DNA from: Diphasiastrum complanatum
Lineage: Eukaryota > Streptophyta > Lycopodiopsida > Lycopodiales > Lycopodiaceae
DNA: 64,000 nt
Direction of reading: 5' to 3'
Assembly: GCA_029204225.1 (NCBI GenBank)
Contig: CM055104.1
Coordinates: 56,047,447-56,111,446, forward strand
The position numbers and the translations under genes were made by a program. The notes under the pieces are model-generated. The model was not told where the DNA came from. It worked only from the letters and a program-made list of their open reading frames with translations, and made no database searches. Position 1 is the first letter of the stretch, and every line of letters begins with the position of its first letter. Positions 42,392-54,539 of this stretch are shown here, piece after piece.

Positions 42392-43565
42392 CTCCCTCTT
42401 CAACATTGGATGCTAGTTTCAACATAGTCTTTGAGCACATTCCAAGATTAGATCTATGCATTAAATATAGGTCCTTTCCCAATGGTTTGGTGAAGATATC
42501 AGCCACACACTCCTTTGAAGAGACATGTTGAAGCTCCACCTCTTTGGCAATGACTTGATCTCTCACAAAATGGTGAGCAATCTCAATGTGCTTGCTCCTT
42601 GCATGAAAAACAGGATTGCTTGCCAAGCTTTGGGCTGAAAGGTTATCACAAAGTATGATTGGAGTCTTCTCTGGTTCCAGCAAGTGAAGATCCAATAACA
42701 TCCTCTTGATCCAAAGAATCTCCTTGGTGCATGTTGTTAATGCCTTGTACTCGGCTTCGGTGGAAGATAGAGAGATAGTTGGTTGCTTCTTTGATAGCCA
42801 TGAGACCACTCCATCTCCAAGATAGATTGCAAAGGCACTTGTTGACTTCCTATCCATTTGATCACCTGCAAAATCTGAATCTGAAAATCCACAAAGGTTA
42901 GGTGTAGTACCTCCATACAAGATGCCAAAATCTCTAGATCCCGAGATGTATCTAAGTACTCTCTTTCCTAGCTTCCAATGAGCCTCACTAGGATCTTGCA
43001 TAAATTGACTTAGTTTACCAACCACAAAGCTTAGATCAGGTCTTGTGATAGTTAACCATATAAGAGATCCTATTAGCTTTCTATAGAGAGTAATGTCCTT
43101 GAAGGATCTTTCATTACTTCTTGTAGTTAGCTTTACATTTGATTCCATAGGAGTAGAAACAACTTTACAATCTTCCATATGAAACCTTTTTAGAATAGAG
43201 TTAACATACTTTTCTTGAAATATGAATGTAGATTTAGAAGTTCTAATAATCTCTATTCCTAAGATATAATGAAGTTTACCAAGATCTTGAATTTCAAACT
43301 CTCTTTTGAGTGCCATCTTGATTTCATCTATATCTAGATTGTTACCACCACTTAAGATAATGTCATCAACATAGATCAAAAGTAAAGTGATATCATTTTC
43401 ATTCAATCTAAAGTAGAGAGAATGATCATACTCACTCATAACAAAGTTTTGAGAAAGTAAGGAGGAATTGAGCTTAGCATACCAACTCCTTGGTGCTTGC
43501 TTTAGCCCATACAAACTCTTTTGGAGATAGCACACATGATTAGGCTCATCATGTGAAACATAGCC
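42387..43565 (-). pseudogene. Co-9, tandem partial copia (RT and RNase H)
   Basis: Nearly identical to 36611-37789 at the same 5776-base offset. Differences I see are Phe for Cys in STFIFQEKY and Val for Leu in SFVVGKL. The homology stops abruptly at about 43565 inside the RT region, after ACATAGCCCT on the plus strand. YVDD and the RNase H acidic residues are intact. Gag, protease, integrase and a third LTR are absent. Confidence 0.95.
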
Positions 43566-43922
43566 CTACCTAACCCTCTTCAAAAGCTTATAACTTTTGA
43601 TTGGCTCAACCAAATGGAATGAAACTGATTGCAACAGAAACTAGACAAAAATAGCTTCAAAACAAGCATCCCATTTTGTTTCAATGCCCATTAAATATTC
43701 TAAGTCTCGGGCACTAGTGGCTACCACGCGGACTATGGGATCGGGACAATTGATGTAGTGATTGGCGAATGCGGAGAGAGCCCTTCTAGTGTCTACATCC
43801 GTAGTCCACCCATATTAAGAATTTGATGATTGGCTAGTTGAAATTATGCAGTGTGATCTGGTCCAGAGGAGTGCCGCTTTCCGCCCATTTGGATCTTCTT
43901 GGACATGGCATGAAATGCGCGT
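43566..43922. other. Unassigned segment
   Basis: No protein family recognised. The part at 43690-43920 is richer in GC than its surroundings (GGACTATGGGATCGGGAC, GGAGAGAGCCC). It may be old gypsy sequence between the Co-9 break and Gy-3. Confidence 0.3.
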
Positions 43923-44864
43923 TCACCCATAACTGTTGCGGACTCGTCTTTGGCATGGATCACATGAACGAATAAAGTTTGATACATCCTTGAACATTGT
44001 TGGCCACCAATACTTGGCAGTCAATAACTTATTAGCATCTTCTGAGCGTAAGGCTTTAACGACCTTTTTAATGTCTTTGGATTCGAGACATCTTCGAAGC
44101 TGATGATCTGCACCAATCTTGTACATAATATTGTTAATAATTGTATAAGGTGCTACCTTATATTGAAAAACTCACTTTTGCTTCAAATTATAACCATCCG
44201 GATATATCTGATCCTTGAGATAAGTAATGATATCAAAATATAACGAATTTGTAGATGAAATCTCGAATAAATGTTCATCTGGAAAATCATCATTGATAGG
44301 ATCTTAAATTTTTTCAGTGCTGAGTTGCGATAGATAATCAGCATTTGTATGATACTTTCCTTGAAGAAGCTCTATTTAATAAGTGAATTCTTGTAGAAGT
44401 AGAACCCATCGAGCAATTTGTCCTGATAGATTTGGTTTATTTACAAGATACTTAAGAACATAATGATCCACATGAAAAATAAATGCATATCCCAGCAAAT
44501 AATGCCGGAATTTTTTAACAGTGAAAATCATGCCAAATGCTTCCCTTTATGTAGCCGAATAATTTTTCTCTTATGCACTGAGCTGTCGACTCGCATAGTA
44601 GATGGGATGATCCTTCTTCTGGTCATCCTTCTGGCTTAGACAGACGCCAATAGCAAATGCAAAAATATCCACATAACTGTGAAATAGAATAGCCCAATTG
44701 GGTGGTCTCAGAATAGGAGCATTGATCAACCTTTGCTTAAGATCTTCAAATGTATTTTGCTGTTCATTCGTCCACAAGTATTCCACTTGTTTCTTTAGTA
44801 GATGTATAAGCGGTATGGTTACGAAGATTGCTTGTGGATTTAGGTCAATCACAGGTGGATGCAA
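43923..44864 (-). pseudogene. Gy-3, gypsy RNase H and integrase zinc domain
   Basis: Same family as Gy-1. RNase H reads VEYLWTNEQQNTFEDLKQRL, SYVDIFAFAIGVCLSQKDDQ and YYASRQLSA (44571-44864). The integrase zinc domain reads YKIGADHQLRRCLES...FIRSCDPCQRR (43923-44126), with 20 residues around its first histidine deleted relative to Gy-1. The middle part (44130-44560) is the same region with frameshifts. Truncated on both sides. Confidence 0.85.
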
Positions 44865-45119
44865 CTACTATATTGTGCAACAATCAAAGCTACATTCACC
44901 TTGCCAAAAATTCAGTTTTATATGCTCAAACCAAGCACATCGAAATACTAGTATCATTTTGTTCGAGAGAAAATTCTTGATGGAGCCATTGATCTTGTTT
45001 TCTGTAAATCTGAAGATCAAGTGACAGATATTCTTACTAAGTCATTAGGTAGAGGTAAATTTGAAAAGTTCCATACTCTACTAGGAATAGAAGAATGTAG
45101 TTCTACCATTGAGGGAGAG
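44865..45119 (+). pseudogene. Co-10 copia RNase H tail
   Basis: Plus-strand frame reading NNQSYIHLAKNSVLYAQTKHIEI, then VREKILDGAIDLVF-like and KSEDQVTDILTKSLGRGKFEKF. It ends at a purine tract TTGAGGGAGAG (45109-45119). Only the last 80 residues of the polyprotein are present. The join to Gy-3 at 44864 is abrupt. Confidence 0.85.
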
Positions 45120-45540
45120 TGTTAGAAATCAATGATAAACTTCATTGTTACACTTCCTATTTACTGTTTACAATGTACTTTATTACTAGTTGTAACTAGC
45201 CGTAGGCTAATCTAGTAGTCTACTCCTAGGTTCTCCCTCTCTATCAGGGTTCAGCGTTTATATGTACATTTTACATTCAGTATGTGTTGTGTGATTGAGT
45301 GATATTGCGTGTTCTTCTTCCGCCTCCCTACTTGGTGATTGCTTATGGTGAATGCTTCATGTTGCATATCTAATTCTTGACATCATGATGCTCCTTGAGA
45401 AGTGAATCTCAGCCGTCTATCTGCTTGATGTTGCATATCTGATTCTTGACATCACGATGCTCCTTGAGAAGTCAATCTCAGCTGTCTATCTTCTAAACCT
45501 TTGATCTGATGGTCTGCAAGCAATTCGGGCACTGATCTGT
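45120..45540 (+). mobile_element. Co-10 3' LTR (right edge uncertain)
   Basis: Starts TGTTAGAAATC immediately after the purine tract, a very common plant copia LTR start. TATATGTACATT at about 45258 could be the TATA region. A 69-bp duplication lies at 45354-45491. The end is not defined. Confidence 0.6.
45354..45491 (+). repeat. 69-bp tandem duplication
   Basis: Two copies (GCTTCATGTTGCATATCTAA... at 45354 and GCTTGATGTTGCATATCTGA... at 45423). They differ at a handful of positions. Confidence 0.9.
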
Positions 45541-46165
45541 GCTCCCCTGGCCGCTAGGTTCTTTCATACACTATGTATTCCTTTCCACTGGGCGTGCGTG
45601 ACATGTCCATTGCAACCCTCTCCGTCTCTCTCCTCCTTTCATGAGCTCTCTTCAAAATGGGCTATGGCAGCGCTCTCCAAGGAATTGAAATAGCTCTGTC
45701 TGCTATCCACGGCTCCTCACGGCCCTTTACTAGATCAAATATTGTACTAGGATGCCCCTCTCCATGCATTCACAGCAGTAAAAAATTCTCTATGTGGAGA
45801 AAGATCCATGATTTTGAGCATGCAAACCCTAGACTGAGGTTTATTAGGCTTTTAAAATCTCAGAAAGTTGTTTTTCAGATCTTTGGCTGCAAATAGCATG
45901 CTCTGAGGTCATCCTATTACTTGCTACCCTCTACTTTAAACTGCTTTAAAAATGGCATCCAAATGAGTGCACAATGAACACCAATGCCAAGCAGACACGA
46001 AAATTGACAATTTCCGATTTTTCTTTCAGATTAAGCCAAATGCTTTATGTTGAAGCTTGAATTCTACTACATTTGCAAATAATTGCTTGCTTGACTAACC
46101 GTAAACTGTTCTTCAAATTTTTCCAAAATTCGGCTTCCAACTAACATCGAACTGTACCAGTCCCA
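45541..46165. other. Unassigned, possibly Co-11 leader
   Basis: Lies downstream (minus strand) of the Co-11 PBS, where a copia leader would be, but no gag is seen. The open frame 45657-45896 has no recognisable content. Confidence 0.3.
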
Positions 46166-46178
46166 GGATCTGATACCA
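46166..46178 (-). promoter_or_regulatory. Co-11 primer-binding site
   Basis: The minus strand reads CCTTGACA then TGGTATCAGATCC, a tRNA-Met PBS with one mismatch. Confidence 0.75.
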
Positions 46179-46472
46179 TGTCAAGGATCTTACTGGTAGT
46201 ATAGTTAGCTAATTAGCAAGCAATCTAATCTCAATCAGATAAGCAGTAAAGAGAGGTCACACACTAACCCAAGAGAACACTTATGAACTATATTAACAAA
46301 AGAGACTTAAGGGTACATATACATAGTCTATTTTTTTAAGGGGTACCGCTGCATGGCAGTTCGGTCCCCGTTACGGGACGCATGTCCCATCTTTATACTA
46401 TGCATGCCATTAAGCTGGCACCCATGCATGCTATTGCAAAAGTAGTAAAAAACTCGAAATCACTACTAAACA
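46179..46472 (-). mobile_element. Co-11 5' LTR
   Basis: The inner edge (plus strand TGTCAAGGATC) is set by the PBS. The outer edge at CACTACTAAACA (46472) is inferred from the TG...CA rule, giving 294 bp. It contains GGGACGCATGTCCCAT, resembling a motif after Co-3. Confidence 0.5.
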
Positions 46473-46599
46473 CGGAAAGTCATGAACTGTGAGAGAAACT
46501 TGGACTTACTTATTATAACAAAAAGATCTATGATCAAGCGATCGACACTTCTAAGAATGATGAATTCTTAGAATCAGAATCAAATTGAACCAAATTTGA

Positions 46600-47450
46600 C
46601 CTAAAATTTGACAGAGGCTTGATTTGAAAAATCAGAATGTAAAAATAGTACTAGCGAAGGTTTTATAATGCTATTTTTGATAATAACTCTCTGAACAGAT
46701 TTTTTTTGACAAAATTGTTGGAAATAACCTTCGCCGAACTCTCAGACAAAGAATTTGACTTAGATAAAGCTAGGATAGAACTGGCGAAGGTTCATGACAC
46801 AAAAAAACATAGTTTTTGTAGTTTGGCGAGGGTAAAAATAGAGATTTTTTATGATCCTGATAGGATAAATGTTCGCCGAACTCAAAATAACAAATTACTA
46901 TAAATTGAATAATGTGGAAACTCGTCGAAGGTTCTGGCGTAGAATCAAGAGTAATACTAGTAATTTTGTAAAAAAGAGATTTTTTTAACAAAAATATGAC
47001 AATATGACAACTGATCTTTTGGGAAACCTTTGCCCAACTTACTGATTTATCAAAAATAGTAAGTGGGACTGACACAGACTCTAGCAAAGATGTAGCTGAA
47101 CGTTCTTTTCAGAGAACTGATATTTTTGCAGAAAAGTATAATTTTCCACAAAAGGTTACCAACAACTAGATGAACAGTCACTTTGGCCTTCTATTTTTGG
47201 TATTATTCTTCGTCGATCTGGCAATAGATAGATTTGAATCACACCTATGCACAGTGAATCAGACAAAGGTTATTTTTTTGTATTTTTTAGGGTTTTGATG
47301 GATTTTTGATGTTTTTTTATAGCTTTTTTGATGTTTTTGCAAATTTGCTAGGAATGAATCTTCGTCATTCAATCTTGAGAATCTGTAAATGAAACCGAAG
47401 CTTCTTGCAACTTGGTGAAGGTTTCATGAAAGAGAATAAAAAGTCACTGA
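46600..47450 (-). repeat. Gy-4 leader stem array
   Basis: On the plus strand AACCTTCGCC at 46726-46735 and GGCGAAGGTT at 46783-46792 are exact reverse complements 47 bases apart. Further weaker arms: GGCGAGGGT (about 46824), TTCGCCGAACTC (46871), GTCGAAGGTTC (46922), AACCTTTGCCCAACT (47027), TGGTGAAGGTTTC (about 47412). The region is the leader after the Gy-4 PBS and is non-coding. Confidence 0.7.
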
Positions 47451-47734
47451 TCACAATTTTGTCTCCTTTTGACCAAAATGTGACAGATTTGACCGATTTT
47501 TGTTGTTTTTTCTGATCTCTCAAATCCAGATGAATCTTTTAGAATGGTGATCTGAATAGCTTTCTCTATTCAATAATCAGATTAGATTTCAAACAAGCAA
47601 ATCCACTCGAATCAAGCAAAATCACTTTCAAACTAATTCTAAATGCAGTTTTAACACTATTCATGCCATGACAAGATGCCTAATGCAAGCTAACCATCCA
47701 ACAAACATGCTGCAAACTGAAAAATTGGCATAGA

Positions 47735-47752
47735 TCCCCGGCAACAGCGCCA
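47735..47752 (-). promoter_or_regulatory. Gy-4 primer-binding site (TGGCGC type)
   Basis: The minus strand reads TGGCGCTGTTGCCGGGGA, one base from the Gy-2 PBS. It is four bases (ATTT) from the LTR end CTACA. Confidence 0.85.
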
Positions 47753-47756
47753 AAAT

Positions 47757-48365
47757 TGTAGTGGATTTCTTTCTTGGCCTATCCTCAACCCAAGATCTAA
47801 ACAATCTAGCATCAAGGAGATGAAGTTAGTTGTCACGTATAGGTTTTTCCCATGAGAGCGATAACATATCTCAGAATTCAGCAGGACTGGAAGATCCACA
47901 TCTAACTCTAACATCCATTAGCCCTAAACATTAACACTACGATCCATTAACACTACAATCCACAATGAAGATAGCTTACTCTTTCTCTCTCACAAAAAGT
48001 ATAAGAAATGGAAATACCAACAGTGATCAAAACCAACAATTAGCAAACACAACAAAACATGAGAGATGGAGGAAAAGTGAGAGAGAGCAAGGACATTCAT
48101 AAATCCATTTCACAAGAGAATCAATCTGCTTTATTGAAATGAAATCTAAAAGGAGTGGGAAACTCTTGCATTAATTAGAGAACCTAATTTGAATTTGAAT
48201 TTAAACGAATTTTGGTGGGAACCCCTATTTTATTCACTACCTTGACATTCAGACTCGCAACATTAAAAGTCCACAAAAAAAGCCTAAAGTCCTTTTATTG
48301 ACTTCCTAATTATCAAATAACTATGTGATCATCGGGCTGGACTTACACACACAGGGTGCCAAATT
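47757..48365 (-). mobile_element. Gy-4 LTR
   Basis: The inner edge is fixed by the PBS at 47757. Pyrimidine-rich, with TCTTTCTCTCTCAC at about 47980. The outer edge is not resolved. A purine run TTGGTGGGGGATAC at about 48419-48434 (minus) may be a PPT of whatever precedes it. Confidence 0.5.
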
Positions 48366-48373
48366 CCTCTCAC

Positions 48374-50035
48374 TTATTCACTAGGATTAGGATTGCCTTG
48401 GGATCTGCAAACCCTCCAATAGTATCCCCCACCAAAATTGGTGGTGGTCCCATGGCTCTGGTTCTGCTCGTGTCGTACCTTGATGAGATAGTACTGCACC
48501 TTCTCCATGAATTCTAGGTGCTCTATATTGAAATCACATTTGTGCAAAAAAAAATACTTATTAGCTCTGACAATCCAATTTGAAGTTATCCAGGCTATAA
48601 ATCTTGATTCCCAAGATCCTCCCAGCATGGTTGTATGATAATATAACGCCATAAGAAGATTTGGATTGAATGTCAAGGGTGGTAGACAATTTTTCCATCT
48701 CGTCGCAGTGGATGCCAACTTGGTCAAATCATTTGAAAAGATAGTCGATTGTCGCACAGTTGGATCTGGTGAGTTGCGGTATTCAACACCATAAAATGGA
48801 GTGCTATGAGAAAATCCACAGATATTTGCCAATTATAAACTTGATGAATGATGGGCCAATTTGGGATGTGGATTGTAACTCGATCCACTGGTACACCCAA
48901 ATCTTTTCATTTATTGTGATGTGGCATCGGCAAATAAAAGGGATTCATCTGCAATTGACAAGGGCTGGCAACATAGCTTGTAATAGAATCTGGAGCTCTC
49001 CCAATGAGGGTAGCCTATCCAATTTCTTTCTGACTTCTATCTCAGAGGTTTTGAACTTAATCACCCAGCCACTCTTGAAGACATATGCGGATGTTCGTGC
49101 AAAAAATTCTGAATTTTGTCCTCGATGGTGACCAATTTTTAAAATAACACTCTAGCCCCTGATGAAAATGGACTAGCTTCAACAGTTTGGGTGTTTGTGG
49201 TTTCTTAAGTTCAGGAGCTCCACCTTGGTCCATGCCCACATCTAACCCTGTATCGCTTGTTGTCTCTTTCTGGTGCTGAGGGGAGAATTACGGCATGATT
49301 GGAACTGGGATTTGAGGCCCGACTTCCAACACTTGAGTGGCTGCTTTCTCAAAATCCTTAATAATTGCCTTTGCTTTGCCAAGCTCAGTGGTTGTTGTCC
49401 TTTTGATTTTGTCAAATATTTTTTGAAAACCCGCTAGTGTAGTATGGTGGATTTCCACTTTTTGGAACAAGTATCAGATTTCATTCGGTGTAACTAGGTG
49501 ATCATGCACTTGGGTCTGCAAGTAGGAATCACATTCAAGGGAGGTTGCATCCAATTCACCTTGAAGTCATTTGTGTCTCCATTCCGCTAAGTCCAACTGA
49601 CCTGCCAACATCAAGACTTGTTGTTTTGAGTCCTGGACCACTTTTTCCAGTTTGTCTTGTGCTGTTAAAAGTGAATTCTGAAGGACGGCCATGTAATCTA
49701 CTAGTCGTTGGGCAAACTGGTTGGCCTTCTTTAGGTCAACTTCAGATTTTATCTCATGTTGTCTGGCAATCTTCAATTTGTAGTTCAACTGAATAACCTT
49801 TTGACTAATCAGTGTGTGTTCTCTATCCCCAGATCTGCTATGCGCTTGGACATGTCTTTCTTTTCATCAATCATGGTCTGGATCACGCGTGCAAGGTTTG
49901 AAACTAGATCCATTGCATCACCAGAATCCACGGTAGTAGAAACAGCAGCAGCAGTAGTAGGAATAGCTCCGGTAGGAATTGTGTTGACTGGCCTTTGGTG
50001 TGTGGTTGGTTCTTCTTTTTCAAAGATATCTTAAG
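48374..50035 (-). pseudogene. U1, unknown coiled-coil protein tract
   Basis: Coding can be followed through several frames on the minus strand. A Pro/Thr/Ala-rich start (about 50030-49930) precedes heptad-like helices (ARVIQTMIDEKKDMSKRIADL; 49567-49788 KKANQFAQRLVDYM; 49288-49470 AKAIIKDFEKAATQVLEV). A globular part ends in 48374-48832 with FNPNLLMALYYHTTMLGGSW and a Gly-rich tail. At least six frameshifts or stops. No family recognised. Being next to the Gy-4 LTR it may be a gypsy accessory or Gag-like protein. Confidence 0.5.
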
Positions 50036-52335
50036 TCTTATATTGATACTACCAGTTTTGTATTGGACAAATGACGGCTATCTATTAGAGGCCATTACTG
50101 ATCCTACCATCCATGCTGTTGCTCAACTCCTCAATAATTTTCTGATGGTTGGAAACCTCAGGATAGAGCGTATCTCTTCCTAGATTCTACATAGGATAAT
50201 TGAATCCCAGGCCAAGATAGCTAAAGCACCTCTGAAACCATATAACTGATTCAAAACTGTGTTTGGAGAGCTCAAACGAGCTATCAAGAGCAATACCAAG
50301 CAGCAATTTGCTGCTGGCCAGTTATTGTCACTCCTTGCAGTCTCACATCTTGACAATAAAATCCATGGCTTCAGTATGGATTTTGTGCTCTCCATTTATG
50401 AAGAGGCACCAACTGAATTATCACATCAGACATCGAATTCACATAGTTGTCGTCGTGTACGTAGCGAGATCGTCATTCCTGACTCGCCTTCCACGACATG
50501 TCGTCGTACTAGGCAACCAACCCCAACTGCGCTTCCACTCTCTCCTGCTATCCGCACTGAGCTATCCATCCCTCAATCCATTGATGCATCTCTCATCTTC
50601 TGCTACGTTGGAGGTAGTTGAAGCAATTCAAGAGCAGTCCAATGCTTTTGAAAATGAAAATTTATTGCTCAAGCAGTAGATGCAGACCCTGCAGGTTTCT
50701 TTGTAGGAGGAAAGACACGTACAAGCTACCTTGCAGAGTAGTAACGAGGAGCTGAGTGACAAACTCGGCAATGCCATTATTGACAAGGAGAGTGCCAAAG
50801 AAAATCAAAGGCAGCTCCAAGACTCTATTGCCCAGCTGCAAAATTTTGCAGATATGCTGAGGAAAGGCAACCAAATTTATAAGAGTTAGGCCGAAGAGAC
50901 AATTCTATAGCGGAGAAGTGCCAAAGTCACATTGGGAGCTTGTGTATCTCATGGGAGATATAGGATCGACCCAACAACTTGGAAAGGTATCCAAGAAAGA
51001 ATGATCCAAACCTTCGAACTGCAATATCTGCAACCTAGATGGTTGCATACAAAAAAATGAAAGAAGAACTGGAAGAAGTTAAGTTCCAATCGAGCCAAAT
51101 CCAAAATTTTGAAAAGGAAGAACTTGTCCAGCGCCAGGACCAGTCTATGCAGACGGATGAGCCAGCCAAAGATATATCAGAGAAGGCCATCCAGATAGAT
51201 ATTATTTTTAAGCAAATCTAGAAAGATCAAGAGGTGCAGACTAACCCTGAGGATGTTGTGAAGCCAATAGCAATCAGAGACACAGCTGCTGCAGACCAAT
51301 CAGCAATGCTAGCAATCATGCTGTAGCAGGCTGAAGCGTCACACAGTGGAGCTGTCAAGAGGAAGAACAAGGTAGTGTATTCACTACTAAAGACATAATT
51401 TCAGACATTCCAGCAAGAACTAACATTTTTTCTTCCACCTTTTTGTAGTCCAGGACTCCAGTGGAGAATGGATTACCTTCTTTTACCTAAACTTTTTGGT
51501 TATATAAAAGAACAATGGGAGAGCCCTTGGACTTTTTCTAACCTTAACACATTTTTGGGCCAAACTAACAGTGCACCAAAAAGGTATCCTTGCTCTTGCC
51601 ATTTTTCAGAATAAATTCAATGTGCAAACTACCTATATCCATGTTGTCACAAAATCTTTGTATATATATATTTTAGAATACTTAAAAACATTTGAAAACA
51701 ATATTTTTCCAGCTTTGGATGAGTATCGGAATAAGCTAGACTCAATTAACCTTTTTGATGTTAAAAAAATTGTCCCTACCCCTAATCCAATTCCTTCCAG
51801 AATCTCTAGTCAGCTGTTATTCCCTAATCTGTGAGAAATCTACATAGATTGGGAAGCTAACTATTCTCATTATTTGGAGGAAGTCAAAGCAAATAGTATA
51901 CTTCGCTCCACTAATCCAATAACCAGACCATACCATACTTACAATTATGTAAATATTGCTTCTCTTATTTCATATGCCCTTTTGTCCATTCAACAATTGT
52001 ACATTAAAGAAAATTTTCCAAAATATATATATGCAGCCCTCTCACTAACTGTCCCTTCTGTTGAGATGTCTGAAATCTTGTTTGAGGATAGTTGGTATAC
52101 TCATCTTGAGAATAACACATTGATCGACAACCCCCTTGCACCATTGGGAAATCAAGGAATGGGAGGTTATCCTAGTCTATCATTCTAGGAAGATTACAAT
52201 CAGAAGAATAATTATTACCTTGCTACAAAAGGGATGAACTTAGAGCAAGTCAATGAAGAAAATGAAGCCCAAGCAAAGGCTATTTTCCATAGAAAGCTAG
52301 CCAGCAGGAAGCGATAGAGAAGAATGTAAGCAAAT
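49995..52335 (+). pseudogene. U2, unknown coiled-coil protein tract
   Basis: Runs away from U1. The N-terminal part reads YWTNDGYLLEAITDPTIHAV and KTVFGELKRAIKSNTKQQFA, a Ser/Pro/Thr-rich part covers 50400-50600, and heptad helices cover 50610-50890 (QATLQSSNEELSDKLGNAI, KENQRQLQDSIAQL). A C-terminal globular part covers 51465-52335 (FQNKFNVQTTYIHVV, PITRPYHTYNYVNIASL). Frequent TAG stops and a few frameshifts, so a pseudogene. I know no matching family. The order domain, Pro-rich, coil, domain parallels U1. Confidence 0.5.
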
Positions 52336-53329
52336 TGTTCGCGAGCCGCTACACAACTGAGGAAGGGGATATGTGGATTGTAAAAATTTTCAATTTTCGT
52401 ACATGTAAATGTGCTATGGTGCCTAAATTCATTTAAAGGCCTATTTTGCACTTTGTAAATTCACATTTAGGTTAGAACTCGTGACATTTGTGTGACGTTC
52501 TATAGAGATGCAGTAGCGGATCTCAACCGACATCTTAACGATTGGTAAATGACATTGAGACCAGTGATCGTTCCTATAAGGTCGACACTTTGTGCCATTG
52601 TACTTACGCAGCTAGTTTCTATAAGCTTGAGCATTCTTTCCCTCTGCCATCTTTTACAGCATTACTTCTTATCAATTGAGTGAATACACTCTGTATGATC
52701 TGTGATACTTCTCTGTCTGCGTCACACATATTTCTCATGTTTTACTGAATTTCAGTCACTCTAACATGGATTTTCAGGCGTCAACAACAAGCAACAATTT
52801 TGACTAATGTGTGCAGGGAATTAGCCAAAGCTATTAAAGCATAACCTTAAGCAGAACTTCTTTCAATTTTGAATGAGCTATGTGTTCAGATAATGAACTT
52901 GTTTGATGTTCTGTTCTGTTTGCTTCCAGCGATAAGAACTAATTTATTGTATTCCACTAAGAGAAATCATTAGCCAATACGGTTATGTTTGATGAATCTA
53001 TTTGCTAGTTGTTGTCTGATTTGATTGCTTAACTGTTATCTGAAGAGCCTAAAAGATAAAGTAATTTATATAATCACAAACGTTGACCAAATCATTTCAC
53101 CATTGGTGTTCCTGGATGCCAATTTATCCAAATATCTTTGGATAACCAGATATGTCGTTGTAGTATTCATTGTGAATATTACACATCACAGGTTTTTTAC
53201 CATCTTACATACACTTATCATATAAAAGATGAGATTATTTTCTCTCTTGGGGAATGATCAAACCTTTTATACTACTTAATTCATTGATTTTGTGAAAATC
53301 TATAACGACTAGGCCACCACATTCGTTTA
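52336..53329. other. Unassigned, perhaps an LTR
   Basis: Non-coding between U2 and Gy-5 RT. The text around 52490-52780 (short pyrimidine tracts, TGTGTGACG, ATTTCAGTCACTC) has the look of an LTR/leader, but I find no PBS or matching copy. Confidence 0.3.
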
Positions 53330-54400
53330 CTATCAAGGATCACTTTCCATTGCCATAACAGAACAAATTTTAGATGAAGTGGTGGGCCACGAGTTATATA
53401 GCTTTCTTGATGGATTCAGTGGCTACAATCAGATTTAGATAGCAGCGAAGGACAAGGAAAAACCGCCTTTATCATGGAATGGAGAGCATACTCTTATAAG
53501 GTAATGCCATTGGGATTGAAGAACTCCCTAGTAGCTTTTCAGAAGGTAATGTTGAAGGCATTTTATGACTATTTGGACAGATTTATGAAATTATTTTTGG
53601 ACGTTTTTTGCTTATATGGTGACGTTGATGATCACTTGGAATATTTGGAAAAATGCTTTCAAAGATGTTATGAGTTTGGTATCAGTTTGAATCTTGAAAA
53701 TTGTACTTTTTGTGTGCAATGAGGAGTCCTCTTGGAACAGATCATTTCCAAGGACGAATTGTCCATTGATCCTGCGAAGATTGAAGTTATAAAAAACATG
53801 TGATTTTCAAAAACTATGAAGGAATGTAGACATTTTTGGGCATGACGGGGTATCATCGTTCTTATATATACACCTATTCAGACCGAACTCATGTTTTATA
53901 TGAGGTACTTAAAAAAGGAGATGTACACAAGGTCACTATTTGATGATATAAGGCATTTTGGGATCTGATCGATGCTTTAGTCAACGCACCATACTTCAAC
54001 CTCTAGATTGGAGCAAACCATTTCATGTACATTGCGATGCGTCTCAAGTAGCCGTTGGTTGTGTTTTGGCACAACCAGGTGAGGAAAAGGGCTATGATCA
54101 TCCAGTATATTATGCAAGCAAGCAACTGACACTGGCAGAAAAGAATTATTCAACAAGGGAGGCATTGAGCTTAATATTCGCTCTTTGCAAGTTTTGACAT
54201 TTCTTGTTGGATAATAAATTTTTGCGTATATGGATCATCAACCATTGCTTTATCTTATTCATAAACCTGCCATTGCTGGTAGAATTGCACAATGGATGAT
54301 ATTATTTCAGGAATTTGAGTTTGACATTCGAATTCGACCAATTAGAGTACATACCATGGCCGATCAATTGTCTCGTATTTAAACGAGAAATGTTGAGGAG
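53330..54400 (+). pseudogene. Gy-5 reverse transcriptase and RNase H
   Basis: RT starts inside the fingers (LPxxEQILDEVVGHELYSFL; FSGYNQI), then AYSYKVMPLGLKNSLVAFQK. The catalytic box reads FLDVF, so the second Asp is Val. Thumb: CYEFGISLNLENCTF. RNase H at 53958-54197 has HVHCDASQVAVGCVLAQ and YYASKQLTLAEKNYS, and ends FEFDIRIRPIRVHTMADQLS near 54370. About seven breaks in all. Upstream gag and protease are not recognised. Confidence 0.88.
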
Positions 54401-54539
54401 GGCATTGGTGAAATGCTAGACGCACATTTTTTTAGTTGGGAATTGCTTTATGATACTTGATATACAGATTTGTATAATTTTTTTGACAAAGGGCACATTT
54501 TCAACCCATTTTAAGACATCTCAACGATGCTAGCTGATT

